This document shows positions 11,885 to 23,329 of a DNA stretch of 64,000 nucleotides, one piece after another. The translations under genes were made by a program, and so were the position numbers. The stretch is from positions 1,119,727 through 1,183,726 of the forward strand of contig CACRXP010000066.1 of the NCBI GenBank assembly GCA_902702965.1. Direction: 5' to 3'. The notes under the pieces are model-generated. The model made no database searches and was not told the origin of the DNA. It saw nothing but the letters and a program-made list of their open reading frames with translations. The stretch is from Spirometra erinaceieuropaei. Taxonomy: Eukaryota; Platyhelminthes; Cestoda; Diphyllobothriidea; Diphyllobothriidae. Positions within the stretch are counted from its first letter, which is position 1, and each line of letters starts with the position of its first letter.

Positions 11885-12500
11885 CGGAGAAACTGGAATA
11901 TTATTCCGGACGAGAACTGTCGAGCACGCAGTAGCAGTGAGGCGGTGAGACGTTTGTTCATAGGTGGCGACTCGTTCGACAACACGGGATCATATTGTCA
12001 AGTTTCAAGAGGTCAAAAGCCCCGCATGTAGTAAAAGCCGCGCGAGTCGCGAGCTGCTCGAGTCATGGTTCTCATGCCCGCAATCCATCAACAATCCCAG
12101 TGACCCCGCTACCGGATTCAGTGCTGAGATTTTCTCTGGGCAGGAGAATCAGCCACGTGTGGAGGGAGCAGGCGAGCAATAACCCTAATGAAGGTGGGCC
12201 AGTTTGCTGGGCAATCTCCGCACTAGTATCCAACACGGATGGCGAAATCGAGGCAAATAACGACCTGGACGCTGACTGACAAGCCACTATCGCATCAGTT
12301 ACGACCCGAACGATTATAGTGAGAGCTGTTCATTACAGTACGCATATGGTCCCATGACATCCAGGTGCTATAAATATTGTACTCCTTGTACCACCATTAC
12401 CTCTATCTGCGACTGTCTCTGATGACGGGTTCGAGTGAGAATTTGAAACGTCAGGCTATTAAGTTCACTGATCGAGTGATTATATCTTCGTCTTAAGAAT
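11885..12500 (+). mobile_element. PLE 3' part: GIY-YIG remnant plus terminal ribozyme
   Basis: The + strand starts with 'VGETG' and 'RTRTVEHAVAVRR' (with breaks). Then come 'ASRELLESWFSCPQSINN' at about 12035-12090 and 'VLRFSLGRRI' in a shifted frame. These match the GIY-YIG C-terminal half seen intact at 63.2-63.6 kb ('SRELLESCFPGPQFINK'). The terminal segment carries a hammerhead ribozyme at 12412-12460. The RT is missing. Confidence 0.7.
12412..12460 (+). ncRNA. Type I hammerhead ribozyme, intact core
   Basis: CUGAUGA is at 12419-12425 and GAAA at 12445-12448, followed directly by CGUC (12449-12452) with the predicted cut after C12452. Stem II is GGGUUC (12427-12432) with GAAUUU (12439-12444), formed with three G-U wobbles. 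Stem I is GUCU (12415-12418) with AGGC (12453-12456). Stem III is minimal; the ACGU is self-complementary, as in hammerheads that work as dimers. Type I hammerheads with tiny stem III are known from PLEs. Activity is inferred, not shown. Confidence 0.7.
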
Positions 12501-14075
12501 GATCTATTTCTCACCAACGTCTCCTTACAGAAGTGGTTATACATACTTGTAGATAGCAAATTATGCGTTGCTGTCAAAAGCCGGTCTCGTCTGTCATCGA
12601 ATGAGTTGAACGTGTTAACAGTCTCGACTGTGCGAATGAACCTGTGATGATACTGAACTTTGCTGTGTCACGGTATATGTTAATTTGCAGTCCTCTGCAA
12701 CAGAGCCATTATAGAGTTGACCACATGCGGCAGACAGTTTCCGTGACTAAACTTATGGAATCTTTAAAATTGTTATACGGAAACTAGGCCTACATTTGGT
12801 TTTCGTAATGTCTTAGGAAACAGTGGGCCGCAATGCTATACAATTCAAAACTTCTGACTGCCTTAAACCCAAATGTCGAAGGAAGGAGCAGCATTGGTTA
12901 CCAATTGTCTTCATATGGGACGACGCCGACTAGTCGTATTTACACAAGTCAACATCAACGTGCTCAATGTTACGATATGACCGTCTTTTCAGGCGTTTGG
13001 AAAATTATCCACAAAGGTTACACTTGTCTGCTATAAAATATTTGAAGATTCTTTAACCGAGGGGAGAAACTAATGGCATAAAAACGACGTATTTATAAAT
13101 GGCCAGTAGTTGTATGTTCTCTACTTTCAAGAAGTTTCATGGAACACATCTTATACGTTCTACCCAGTAACAACCCACCAATTTACGCGTAAAAAATAGA
13201 GCTTTTGAAAATACCCCTCATAGTTACTTCAAATAACTGGATTATAAAGAGAATCATGCAGAAGGCAAATAAAAAACTCCGAAACAGAGTTAATTCTTCG
13301 CTGTATTAAAATCCCCCTTTATAGCTTTCGTTACTACACCATACGGAGGGTCCCTGACGCAGTCGCTAGTCTGAACATTCCAAATAGCTCGTTTGAGATA
13401 CACATTGAATTTCTTGGCATCGATTCTTAACCGCTTTAATAAAACGCCGCCAGCGGATGCATCAGGGCACATTGTAATCTTTTTAAATTTCCTGTAGTGA
13501 TCAATGGACGGCAGTCGAAACATATTTGGTGGGTAATTTTCTTCCCCCAAAAGTAAAATCTAGGGTTGGTTTTAATGTTAAGCCAAGTAGACTGCACGAA
13601 AACTATCTGGGATTACTACAGTGGTAATCGACTTTACAACAGTTTTGGGTCTAATTTTAGAATATGCGTGATGTTTATGCTTGCCTAAGTAGCATATAAT
13701 GCCAGTGTGGAATATATTATAGTGGATAGGCAAACTGAATAAAAATTTTGGTTAAGTAAACATATTTTGTTCTATGTATTACTCACTTGCTGTTGTACCT
13801 TGGCTTTGGGAATTCGAGATAGACATGCTTACTGCATGTATTCCGCAGCAATATGTTTCGTAAGAATGTGCGTATGGGAAGTGAGGATACCCCGCTGATT
13901 ATTATTTCGACGTCCATAAGTGTTGTTCCAACCAATATCGCGTCCCTAAAACTGAGACGAATCGATTGTCGTAGAAGGTATTTCGTGACGTCAGCGAGAA
14001 TAATTCTGCCGTCGTTTTGAGGACATTTTGGTATTCCTAGTGATAAAGCGTTTAACGAAATACTATTAGTTGTAA
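12501..14075. other. Gene-free stretch
   Basis: No gene, RNA or repeat family was recognised. Open frames are short (for example 86 codons on - at 13290-13550) and show no domain. Confidence 0.45.
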
Positions 14076-14076
14076 T

Positions 14077-14216
14077 AGTATTACCGACAAAGACAAGGTA
14101 ATACTATTCTGCCTATATATCATGCGCCGCTGTGCGGCTGCTGGTTGGGCTCGAGAGAGAGTCCATAAGGCACAACGGAACGAGTGAGTTCCGTATGAAC
14201 GATCGGTGAGCGCCCA
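14077..14216 (+). mobile_element. SINE body fragment with short fold-back start
   Basis: Contains 'ctgcctatatatcatgcgcc', 'ctgctggttgggctcgagag' and 'gaacgatcggtgagcgccc'. The left edge reads 'agtattaccgacaaagacaa' and then 'ggtaatactattctgcc', so the start is a small inverted duplication. The tRNA-like head is absent. Confidence 0.65.
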
Positions 14217-15890
14217 GTAACATTAGTTGTAATTATTAAAAGTCAATTTCCTAGGATACGACCGATACACATGTGTCCGGTGACCACAAAATAACAAACT
14301 GTTTGCATGAAGCAATTGAAATATTCAATAACCTTTGACTGCAGAGCCAAAGAATTTAACTATATTAAGGATGCGCATATGTCTGTCGCCCATAATACAT
14401 GCAGGCTGGAATGTCCAATGTCGTCTAAAAAGCGTAACCTTACTTTTCAAAGAACAACATTCTGCATAACTGAGAAAAAAGTAAACTGCAACATGTGACG
14501 TCATTCCTTCGTCAAGCAAATGCGATCTCCTATTTCATAAACCATTAAATATTTAGTAACTAGATTGATGGCAGATTAAAGTGTCTACGGATCATTGGCT
14601 AGATGCGCTAGCATACCTCCTGACAGGCGCAATGAAGACTGAATGTCTGTATGTTGTCTGTATGCAGGGCGCTAGCCCTGCACTTCGACGTCCTTCGAGT
14701 GGTGATTTTATGGACGATTTATAACTAATCACTATGGTAAAAAACAACTAATAGTATCAAAATATACAGAAAATTTGAAGAGGTGTATTTATTAGTGGCG
14801 CATTTGTGATTAACTTTCCCGTTTATCTACAGATATCTATATAGAATAATAGTCAAACTAATGGGTACTGGCAGTTAAAAACCTTTTGCAATTTTTGCGT
14901 AAGAAATTAGTTTCATGGTAGAAGACTCTTAACGGCTTTAGGCAATCGAAAGATCGATCAGATTTTTAACTTATTCGTAGGAATTGCATCGCTGTTATGT
15001 AGAATCCCCTGGTATCGACTGATCTAATAAAATCTGATGAAGCAAGTCTGGATAATAGGTAGGACTATCGACCGAAATGCTTGGAAGATTTCTTCGCTCA
15101 CTGGACAGCATAGGGTCCAGCGTTTGCTTGTTGCAAAGTCGCCTCATCATGTCTTCCATCATATTCTGGTCTCTGGTCAATCAGTGACCTTGTAAAGCAG
15201 AAAATATTCGGGTATTGCTTAGCAATAAATTGCTTCCGATTGTATCAGCAACCCACTCCGCACTACTCCATTTTTTTACGAGACAGACGGCATAATGTTG
15301 GTTACAGGGATATTCTGCTTTGTTGGTGATATTAATGTTTGTTTAGGCATCGCCCAGAGGTTTTCCTTTTATGCTTATGGTAGCAGAACCCTTTTTAAGT
15401 AGCAGCTACGATCCAATGCAAAAAGAGTATCGCGAAGGCAATATACCCCAGGTGGTGTTACGCGCTTCTAATTGAATAGCAATCAGTTCATGCTGCACCA
15501 ATCTTCCTCATTTTTCTCTTACTCCAACTGCACGAAATGTTCTGCAAAAATCTGAGCTATCAACTTACGATGCCTCTAAAATTTCTTCAAGCGCATGAGC
15601 ACTTGACCTAATATACAAATTACAGAGGATGGCGAAATTGTAAGAAAATGACTTTAAACTACTTACTGCAATCTTTTCGGCAATCTTCATTAGTACAGAA
15701 TAGAAGGCAACCGAAGAAAAGTTAAAGGACCAAAATTAGCGGATGCTTTAGCGATAGGAGTGATTGGCATTGTACGCTAGGCGTCAGGAATTTTGCATTC
15801 CATAAAAAACTTGTTAATAAGAACAGCAAGATTTAAGGTGAAGGGGTGAGGGACCATCCAGCCTGACAGCTGATGATCCATGGACATTCT
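14217..15890. other. Gene-free stretch
   Basis: AT-rich; no recognisable gene or repeat was found. Confidence 0.45.
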
Positions 15891-15892
15891 TA

Positions 15893-15972
15893 AGGTGGCT
15901 GACGACGGCTAATAAGCCAGAAATAAGCCATTCCGGTCTCCCTTGTCTTTGTCGGTAATGCCATTCTGTGGT
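15893..15972 (+). mobile_element. SINE body fragment
   Basis: Matches 'ggctgacgacggctaataag' and 'ctcccttgtctttgtcggta' of the SINE body. Head and tail are absent. Confidence 0.6.
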
Positions 15973-17155
15973 TATCAACTGTCACAACAGACAAGTGAGA
16001 ATGCCCATTGGAAAAGTGAAATGTTACTTTGAGGGAAGATAGGAGTCATTATGAGTGAGGAAGAAACTTCCATCGAAAGAGTCTGAGTTGGCATCTATAT
16101 GTGCCAGTGTATTACGATGGCCGGTGGGACACTTACGACTCTCCCTAATTTCAGCAGACGAAAGAGGAAAAAGGGAGGAAGGAGAAGTAAGAAGCTGACT
16201 AATATGCAAGTCAATTAGAATGTTAACGTCCTAATGGCTGTCACGTAAGCTCAGTCTTGAGTATTTTGGACAGGGATAATAAATCCTGTTAAGTTTTATC
16301 ATAACAGCGCCAAAAGGACGACAAAAATTAAACGTTACATTCAAAGGCGTTTTAATGAAGCTTGAGCGCGATTCGACGTTAAATTCTTTAAGGATATACA
16401 TGTCTGAAGCAGACAATTTTTTGTGGATACGAGTCGCGAACCCTACTTTTTCTCTTCATTTTAGCTAACAGCCCACGTTTAGAGGTGGCATAGATTTTTG
16501 GAAGCCCCTATAAGACAGACTGATCTGAATCTGACAGCAGAGCTCAGCTTTTAACCCAAAATGCTAGGAGTGGTTGTTGGAAATTTAATCAGGGAAGTCA
16601 TCAATGCGAGAATTGTAGGAAAAAAGATCCTCAACGCCTGACAATGAAAGGTTCACATGGTTACAATCTCCACAAAAGAGGATAATATGCTCGAAATACA
16701 ATATAGCAAGTTATTATTAAAAGAATGTCGAGAAATCAAACGAAAGCACCTTCACGGTTAAAGGAGAAAATAAACACTAACCAATATAATGCCTTTGGAA
16801 ATAATCAACAAACAGCCCTGCATATAACAAAGATAATGTCTATGAAATAATCATAACAAAAGAGTAAAGACTACAGTCTCCACACGAATTCTGCTAAGCA
16901 AAAATATCCATCCCTTTATCCCTGTTATATGATAAAGATTTTCTATTTGTTCAAAAACAGCAGAATTGAGAGTGAGTAGCTGGTTACGAATCAGTATCAC
17001 CACTTAACCACGTCTCTTAAATACAAATCCCGTCGGTCCTTCTGTGTTTTTTCAGCTAAAAGCCACGGATGAAACGGAGAAGTAAGTGTTGTCCATTAGA
17101 CCGGCAAAGTGGCTGTTTCGGCTTTCTAATCTTCTGAGTGCTGATTCAGGTAATT
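15973..17155. other. Gene-free AT-rich stretch
   Basis: No coding family, RNA gene or repeat was recognised. Confidence 0.45.
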
Positions 17156-17159
17156 TGGA

Positions 17160-18260
17160 CTTCACTAAGCTACATCTCATACATCACATGGGAACTTGTA
17201 GACGACTTCTTTCTTGTCAAAATAGCTAAGCCTATGCTTAGGGTGTACAATCGGCGTGCACAACGCAGTCATGGGTTTGTGCGCCACCGGGATTTGGTGC
17301 TTCATTAGACATCTTTTAATAAGCTCAGAATGATTTTTAAGAGTTTGCCAAATTTTGGTCCGAGCGTGTAACTGGAAGTACCAGTGTCCGTTCCCTCTCA
17401 CTCTTAATGTTTCAAGCCTCATGGCACAACATCTTCAGGATACTCATTCCGGGAAAATAATTCTCATAAGTAAGTCGGTACGACCGGATAGTCAGTAAGT
17501 TTTTTCTCGTGTAGACAGACAGTTGATAGTGGTCTGTTCTTGAGAGGTAGGATAGTTACTCAAACATGATGATATAATTTCCGTGTAAATTTCATTGCCT
17601 TAAGCCGATGTGCTTAATGTCCCATCAATATCTCGTTGTACAAGAATATCTAGAAACGTGTAAACGTCCTAGTTGCGTTTGAATTTCATTCCCGGAACAT
17701 TTAACTTCCCATTGTTGTGGCGAGTTTTAAGTTGGTCAATTTTAACGACAATTAATATGCCAGACACAAGTTAGGGCTAACCAGCGGAACACATGCTGCC
17801 TATTATTTCCGTATTGTGATTTCAGCAACAAACCTAAAGATTCGTGACCTCATAATGGTTCCTTGCGGTTGTCGATATTAATATCGGCCGACTTAAATGT
17901 TCAGCTCCAGGTATGATGGTTGCAAGAAAATACTTGTCCTAAAACAGCAGGAGTGCTTCTGTACATTCTTCCACTAAATCAAGCGGTATACGCGTGTATA
18001 GATAAACGAAATAGAAGAAGACTTTCATGACATCAATTCAAGTTGTCATTTGCTATAATTTATTTAGAAAATTTGCTGAGCCCTCACTTGAGTTTTCCCA
18101 ATTCGTTGTCAGCGGATGAAGCTGGTAGGATAGCTACTTGGAAATTTTGCGATTATATGCTTCGATTAACGATACTGTCGATTGCATTGGGACCTTTGTT
18201 TGTGAACATTAGGCCGTCTACATATCTTACGATGATCGGTTCAGTTGCTTTTTTCCATGT
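17160..18260 (-). mobile_element. Penelope-like element, heavily decayed RT and linker
   Basis: The - strand carries PLE landmarks in order with many stops. Near 18000 is 'YTRIPLDLVEECTEALL', matching the motif A-side 'FTSIP' region. Near 17680-17600 is 'FLDILVQRD...GTLSTS', the post-RT segment. At 17422-17177 comes the connector to the endonuclease, 'LIKRCLMKHQIPVAHKP' then 'SYFDKKEVVYKFPCDV'. The GIY-YIG body after 'YKFPCDV' is lost. A 'TEPIIVRYVDG' near 18230 may be the upstream PIVS-like segment. An old, non-functional copy. Confidence 0.6.
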
Positions 18261-19690
18261 AAGACACCTCAGTACTGTAGAAATAAATGCGCTCTGTGTC
18301 TCGTTAGGTTCGTACAGACTGATTTACAAGTAGCTCTATCTTAGAGCCCCAGCAGCAGCTTCTCATTGTAGTCTGCTTTGTCCAAAACTGTAATTGTACT
18401 TCCATCGTTCTCGGGAAAGTGATATTAATCTTTTCTGATTTTAGAATGTAACGCCCTTCATTCTTACGTGATGGCTGCGGAAAATGGGTTGGATCATTTA
18501 CAGCTCGTTCGGTACTGTTTCGGATGGCAAATCATTAATATTTCGTGAGGTTTGCTACTGACATGATGGAGTACAAGCCTGCGAGGTAGTGCAATTAGTT
18601 TGAATCAGAAAGATCACACTTAAGTCCCAACGGAAAACACAACCTATTCCGTTGTTGTAAGGATTCTCGATGACAGCCTTATAACCTTCTTTCTTGACTG
18701 CATCTGTTTGTTGGAAGGTGTTCATTTGTTTTCCGCCTCAAATGGACGTCAAATGGTCCTTTAAATTTCTTTTTGAGACATCAAGAATTGTGAGCGAGTT
18801 TGACTCACGCAAAACTGTATGTGTTGGTGGTTAGAAATTTTAGGCTTTTGAACTCGGTAATGGACATCGGAACGGCATGCAAAGGCATGCCTTGGCCGTG
18901 ACGAACTGTAATTTAGTGTACCTGGATTTATTTAGCGTCAAATTTAGCACGCACATATTCCGGAAAATCCTCCTGTTTGGACATCTATATAGACCTATTA
19001 ATTGTCGTCGTATTTGATTTTCGCCGCCTGCACATTTTTACATCACCGCGCTTGAAGAAGAGCGTATCATTTCATGAACTTTGGCACATTGCCAACGATT
19101 CAGTGCATATTAAACCAACAGCCTGAAAATGTTCATCCTGAAAAGGCCGCACATATGTGCTGCGAACTTAATTAGCATTTCGAAAGGACAATGAGGATGT
19201 AAGTAGCTACCCAAGTGATGGGAGAAGTGGAAATTATTAATTTTGAAGAGTTTCGTGTACGGGAAATATCGCCGATTTGCTAGATTTGCTTAAAGATACA
19301 GAGCATATGCTTGAACAGCATGATACTTTAGACAGTACGTTCTATTTGGTTGAATTGGATATATCACAATGTAAAGTAACATTCGGCAACATTTCTTTAA
19401 AGAGTTCTGTTACTGTCATCTTTGGTAAGCATGGAAAATGTCGCACTGGAGGTCAGTGCAAAGCAAGTGTCATTTTGCTCAGAGGCACTTAATACTAGGC
19501 AGAGCGGGCTGCACAGGTAAGCCCAGTCTGTCTTCTGGGCAAATATTCCGGGCGACCGTACACGCAAAAAAGAGAGAGATTTTTGTTCACCGAGAACACG
19601 CCCCACCACAATGGGATTTGCAGGCAATGTGTAAACGCTATTGTTTATTGACATAAAAATGCACGAAGTGTGGACGAGCCTGTGTAGAAA
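18261..19690. other. Unassigned stretch, possibly the decayed 5' part of the adjoining PLE
   Basis: No clear protein family. Its position upstream (on the - strand) of the 17-18 kb PLE suggests its N-terminal part, but no motif confirms this. Confidence 0.35.
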
Positions 19691-19694
19691 AGTG

Positions 19695-20560
19695 TTTAGA
19701 AGAAGACGAAGTCACGATCACGGGAACAGTAGCTTTATTGGTCTTAACTTTCGAATTCGCATAGGAGTTCATATTAAGAGACGATTCGAGTGCGGCAACG
19801 TCTGAAGATTTATGTCGTTGTACCATTGCATACGTACACACCCATGACGGAAAAACGGATGAGAGACATCAACCATTTGGCACTCCCTACCGTACATGAA
19901 GAATGTGTCCGAGGCCACAGAAGGCATTGCGGCAGAGGAAGGCGTGGGTATCGCCCATCACTCGGCGTCTATCATGCGTAGGAGAATAATGAAGATGAGG
20001 GATCGGCTCTACGCATTTGAGCAATAGGGCGTAGTCTATCAAATCCCTTGCCGCGACTGCCCTTACCATTACACAGGCCAGACAGGGCGACATCTCAGCT
20101 CATGAATGCTCGGGAAGACATGGGTCGTTCGAGAGTCGACTCATTATCTCAACTCGCCATTCACAGGCTAGAGGAAGTCCATGAGTTCAACTTCGCCAAC
20201 ACGCCGATACTGGCGCGGGCCGGCAACAATAGGGGCGCGAACAGTCGGGAGGCGTGGTCGTCGGACACCAGGCACATTGACTTGCCTGTGTGTTATCACG
20301 CGCCACGCCCACCCAGCCAGGTGGCGCAACTCACATCACCGCGATGGACGAACGCGGTCTCCACGCAGGGGGACCATTGTGGGTCAGGCAACACGAACCA
20401 AAACTAGTCACGGGCGTAACCCCCATTGAATGGTACAACGGTAAAAATGTTTACATGTCCCTGGAATATAACAGTCTCAGATGATAAACTTATGTTCGAG
20501 TTCGAAAGCTAAAACCAAAAAAGCTAACGTTCCAGTGATCGCGCCTTCGTCTTCTTCTAA
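19695..20560 (+). mobile_element. PLE GIY-YIG remnant between inverted terminal repeats
   Basis: On the + strand, 'SEATEGIAAEEGVGIAHHSA' (about 19910-19970) leads into 'VVYQIPCRDCPYHYTGQTGR' (about 20035-20095). A frame change then gives 'SLSQLAIHRLEEVHEFNF'. This is the PLE linker and GIY-YIG core. The flanks are PLE ends in opposite orientation: a hammerhead relic on - at about 19735-19791 (GAAA at 19749-19752) and one on + at about 20473-20515 ('tcagatgata', 'ttcgaaagct'). Each is followed outward by the shared tail ending in 'cttcgtcttcttc'. Confidence 0.65.
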
Positions 20561-20579
20561 ACTGGCCAATTGATACTCT

Positions 20580-22800
20580 TGTGAATTTGATTCCCCGTGA
20601 CATTGGTATAGCGTTCAATGTAGCCCGCGTTAGGTAACGGTTGCATCTTGGCCATCGTTTTCGAACTGTCCGACGAATGTGCAGCCATAGGCGAGGAGTT
20701 ACATACTCCTCTAAAGATCCACCTTAGCAATGCTTTTCAGAGCGGGGGTATCTGCAAACAATAGATCACGGATACCGATTTTCGATAATCGTGAAAGTAC
20801 TTGCAGGTATCGAATTTTGAGCAGTTGTCTGTCCGTCAAGTAGTCGATGTCGATTTTTGAAAGCCCGTCATGACGGACATTCGACTTCGTGTCAGACGAC
20901 ATAAAATTGGGAGTAATTAGGACGAGTAAACAGCTCTGCTTCACCTCATTTATCACAGGGAACGCTTAAATGGCAGCCGCATTGGCGCTGGCGCATACCG
21001 TCATCTCGTCGAGCATTCGTTTACCGTGTGAGTGAATCGCTCGCATATCTGTATTTCATTCTCGTTCTCCAGAGTCAGTTGTGGTTCACTGTGTCGAAAA
21101 TCCTACTCAGATCTCAGACGATGGTTTAGTGACCGGTCCAAATCAATTGGCATTTTATTTGCAGTTGGGGCTTTGTGGAGATCATGAATGTGGTCTGGCA
21201 GTCTCCCTGGGACCCACACTGACTTTATGGAAGTGGGCCCTGTTCCAGTTGCGTATTTGAACGATTAAGCAAGTCGCGGGCGTGGAGCTTTTGGCAGTGC
21301 TGTGATAGGTGATGGCTCTGTAACAATCATAGATTTGGCGATTTTTCTGCGCTTACATATTTACACGATGGGGATAGATTGCAGCTGGTAGCCAGGCCCT
21401 GTATTACAGGTTGCTGATAATTTTGTTTGCAGGGGTTATTTTTTAGAGTTCCCTAATCACATCTCACCCATGTGGATTCCGTTTTGCGTTTGAGGTTAGG
21501 ATTAGGGTACCGGTTAATGGTTTCCGATTTTCGGGTTAGGGTTATGCATTTAGGCTTAAGTTTTCGGGTTACAGTTAGGGTTTGCGCGTACGATTAGGTT
21601 TCAGTATTACTGTTAAGCTTTTTTTCAGTCACGGTTATATCTAAGAGCTACGCTTCCGTTTACGATTTCGGTTACGGTTAGGGTTGGAGTTGTCGTTAAG
21701 GACAACGGATAACATTTAAGGTTGAGGTTAGGGTTGGGCTAAGTTTAGGATTAGGGTTAAGGTCGTCGTCCGCTTCCCCATTCCTGGCTACTAACTGCAA
21801 TCTAGCCAACAACTGTTGCAGTGTTTGTGGCTTTCGAGATTTAGCCTTGACGAAACATCTCCTTTAATGGTGAAGTAAGCTTATTTATCAGCACAGGGCT
21901 CAAATATTTGCTGCCCTTGGCCTCAACATATTGGGCTCCCAGCAATTTTCCACTGAGAGGCAGCCGCAATGTTTTGATTATATGTTGGATAGAAGTCGAG
22001 ACGGGCACTTAGATGTTGGTTTCCATATGCAGTAGCCCGACGTTGGCTTTTTTGGAAATTGAGGAGGAAAAAGGGATGAATCTTGTGCTTCCCCGGATTG
22101 GCCATTTCTCCTGCTTCCTACGTATTCCGCAACCACTCCTTGACTGGGCTTTGGGTTCGAAAGGATGCGGCTGTGTGCAGACGTGTGTAGAATTTTCGCC
22201 GAGGAGAATGGTGTGCGGTTTGTTAGTTTGTCGTCAAAAATCTAGTCTTGTTGCCGCCGACGTGCGTGAACGCAGACTTCCATTGGCGAGGTCTTCATTA
22301 AAGGCTTCGGCTCCATTCACTGGGTGATGATTTTGCTATACGTCCCCCGGTTCTCTATTTCTTCCACTTTTACGTTCAGTCAGCTGACAAGATGCAGTGG
22401 CCTCTCCAACGTACCATGAAATAAAGCATTTTACGAAAGTTTCTGCTGATGGCCTGTAGCCGCCTGTATAAGTGCAGTTGCAGAATAAGCAGAGAGCTGA
22501 GAGCACCAATGCCCGCTCAACAGTTATCATTATAAACCACTTTTGTCATTAGCACGTCTGACTAACCATGCCTGAGAACGAGAAGTAGGTCCAGCTTTTT
22601 GGTCATTGACGACCCTAGTCAGGTAGGACAGACGTCTCACGACATTGCTTCTGAAGGCGATGTGGAATCTGAGGTTTCTTTGCGCGGTCCTGGACAATAC
22701 CATCGAGAAGAAGGTATGCCGATATCCATCTACTCCAGTAGTCCACTTTCAGAGAAGCAGGTCTCAGTGACAGCTATAATATCCTCTTAGTATAGGATTA
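20580..22800 (-). mobile_element. Decayed LINE (EEP-RT retrotransposon), interrupted
   Basis: Same family as the 53-58 kb element. The - strand from about 22795 matches the start of the EEP endonuclease region of that element. Further on, RT sequence reads 'HARDLLNRSNTQLEQG', then 'QLQIKCQ' and 'FDTVNHN', and near 20770 'DLLFADTPAL' (intact family form LLFADDCAL). Stops and shifts are everywhere. The 21375-21805 element is inserted, and part of the EEP-RT linker appears deleted. The 5' end is truncated near 22800. Confidence 0.6.
21375..21805. repeat. Degenerate TTAGGG-like array bounded by inverted repeats
   Basis: About 300 bp (21480-21770) of variants of GGTTAGGGTTA. The edges are inverted repeats: 'tagattgcagctggtagcca' from 21375 and 'ctggctactaactgcaatct' from 21784 (about 20 of 23 positions match). 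The array lies inside a decayed LINE. It may be a MITE that contains telomere-like repeats, or telomere-like DNA captured at a break. It is interstitial, not a telomere. Confidence 0.6.
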
Positions 22801-23329
22801 GTTTGACGTTTAGTTTACCCATCGTGCTATACCTTAACGCGTAAATGGAAACGTCGCAAGGCTACAGCTATGGTGACATCAACCGGACTGACCTCATCGT
22901 TAAGCTATTCCCAAGAATAGGCAAAAATAGTTATTACTGTGGTAATCACCTACGAACTCTATGATGGCTTTCTAGAAAAACGATATGGTTTTCAGCAAAA
23001 AGCATTGTCAGTTCATTTGGTCTAGCTGAAGAATTTAATTCATCCTAAACATGGAATTTCTGCGGCTGATCATGTCCAATTATAAACAACCGTGGAGATA
23101 CGGTCAGCCCAGTGTGTGCCTCGACGCCACCATCCATGTTCTGAAAGACTGTGGTAAATTAGCCACCGTTTGTTTCATTCCACGACAACACTGACTGACG
23201 AATCATTTTGTGATCGTGGAACTTTATTTCTGATCGGGGATTCGGCCCCTTGAAGATCTGGTAGAAGGTAAATTTCGGAGTAATTTATGTCATGCCTTAA
23301 TATAATCCGAAAGAGAATTCACGTGGACA
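22801..23329. other. Unassigned stretch
   Basis: No recognised gene or repeat was found between the decayed LINE and the R2 repeat. Confidence 0.4.

Noticed and set aside
18205..18240. 'RYVDG' on the - strand as the RT catalytic YVDD
   Set aside because: It lies upstream of the motif A-like segment in reading order, so position does not fit; probably the earlier PIVS-like segment.
21480..21770. Chromosome end
   Set aside because: Array is degenerate, short, and flanked on both sides by LINE sequence.
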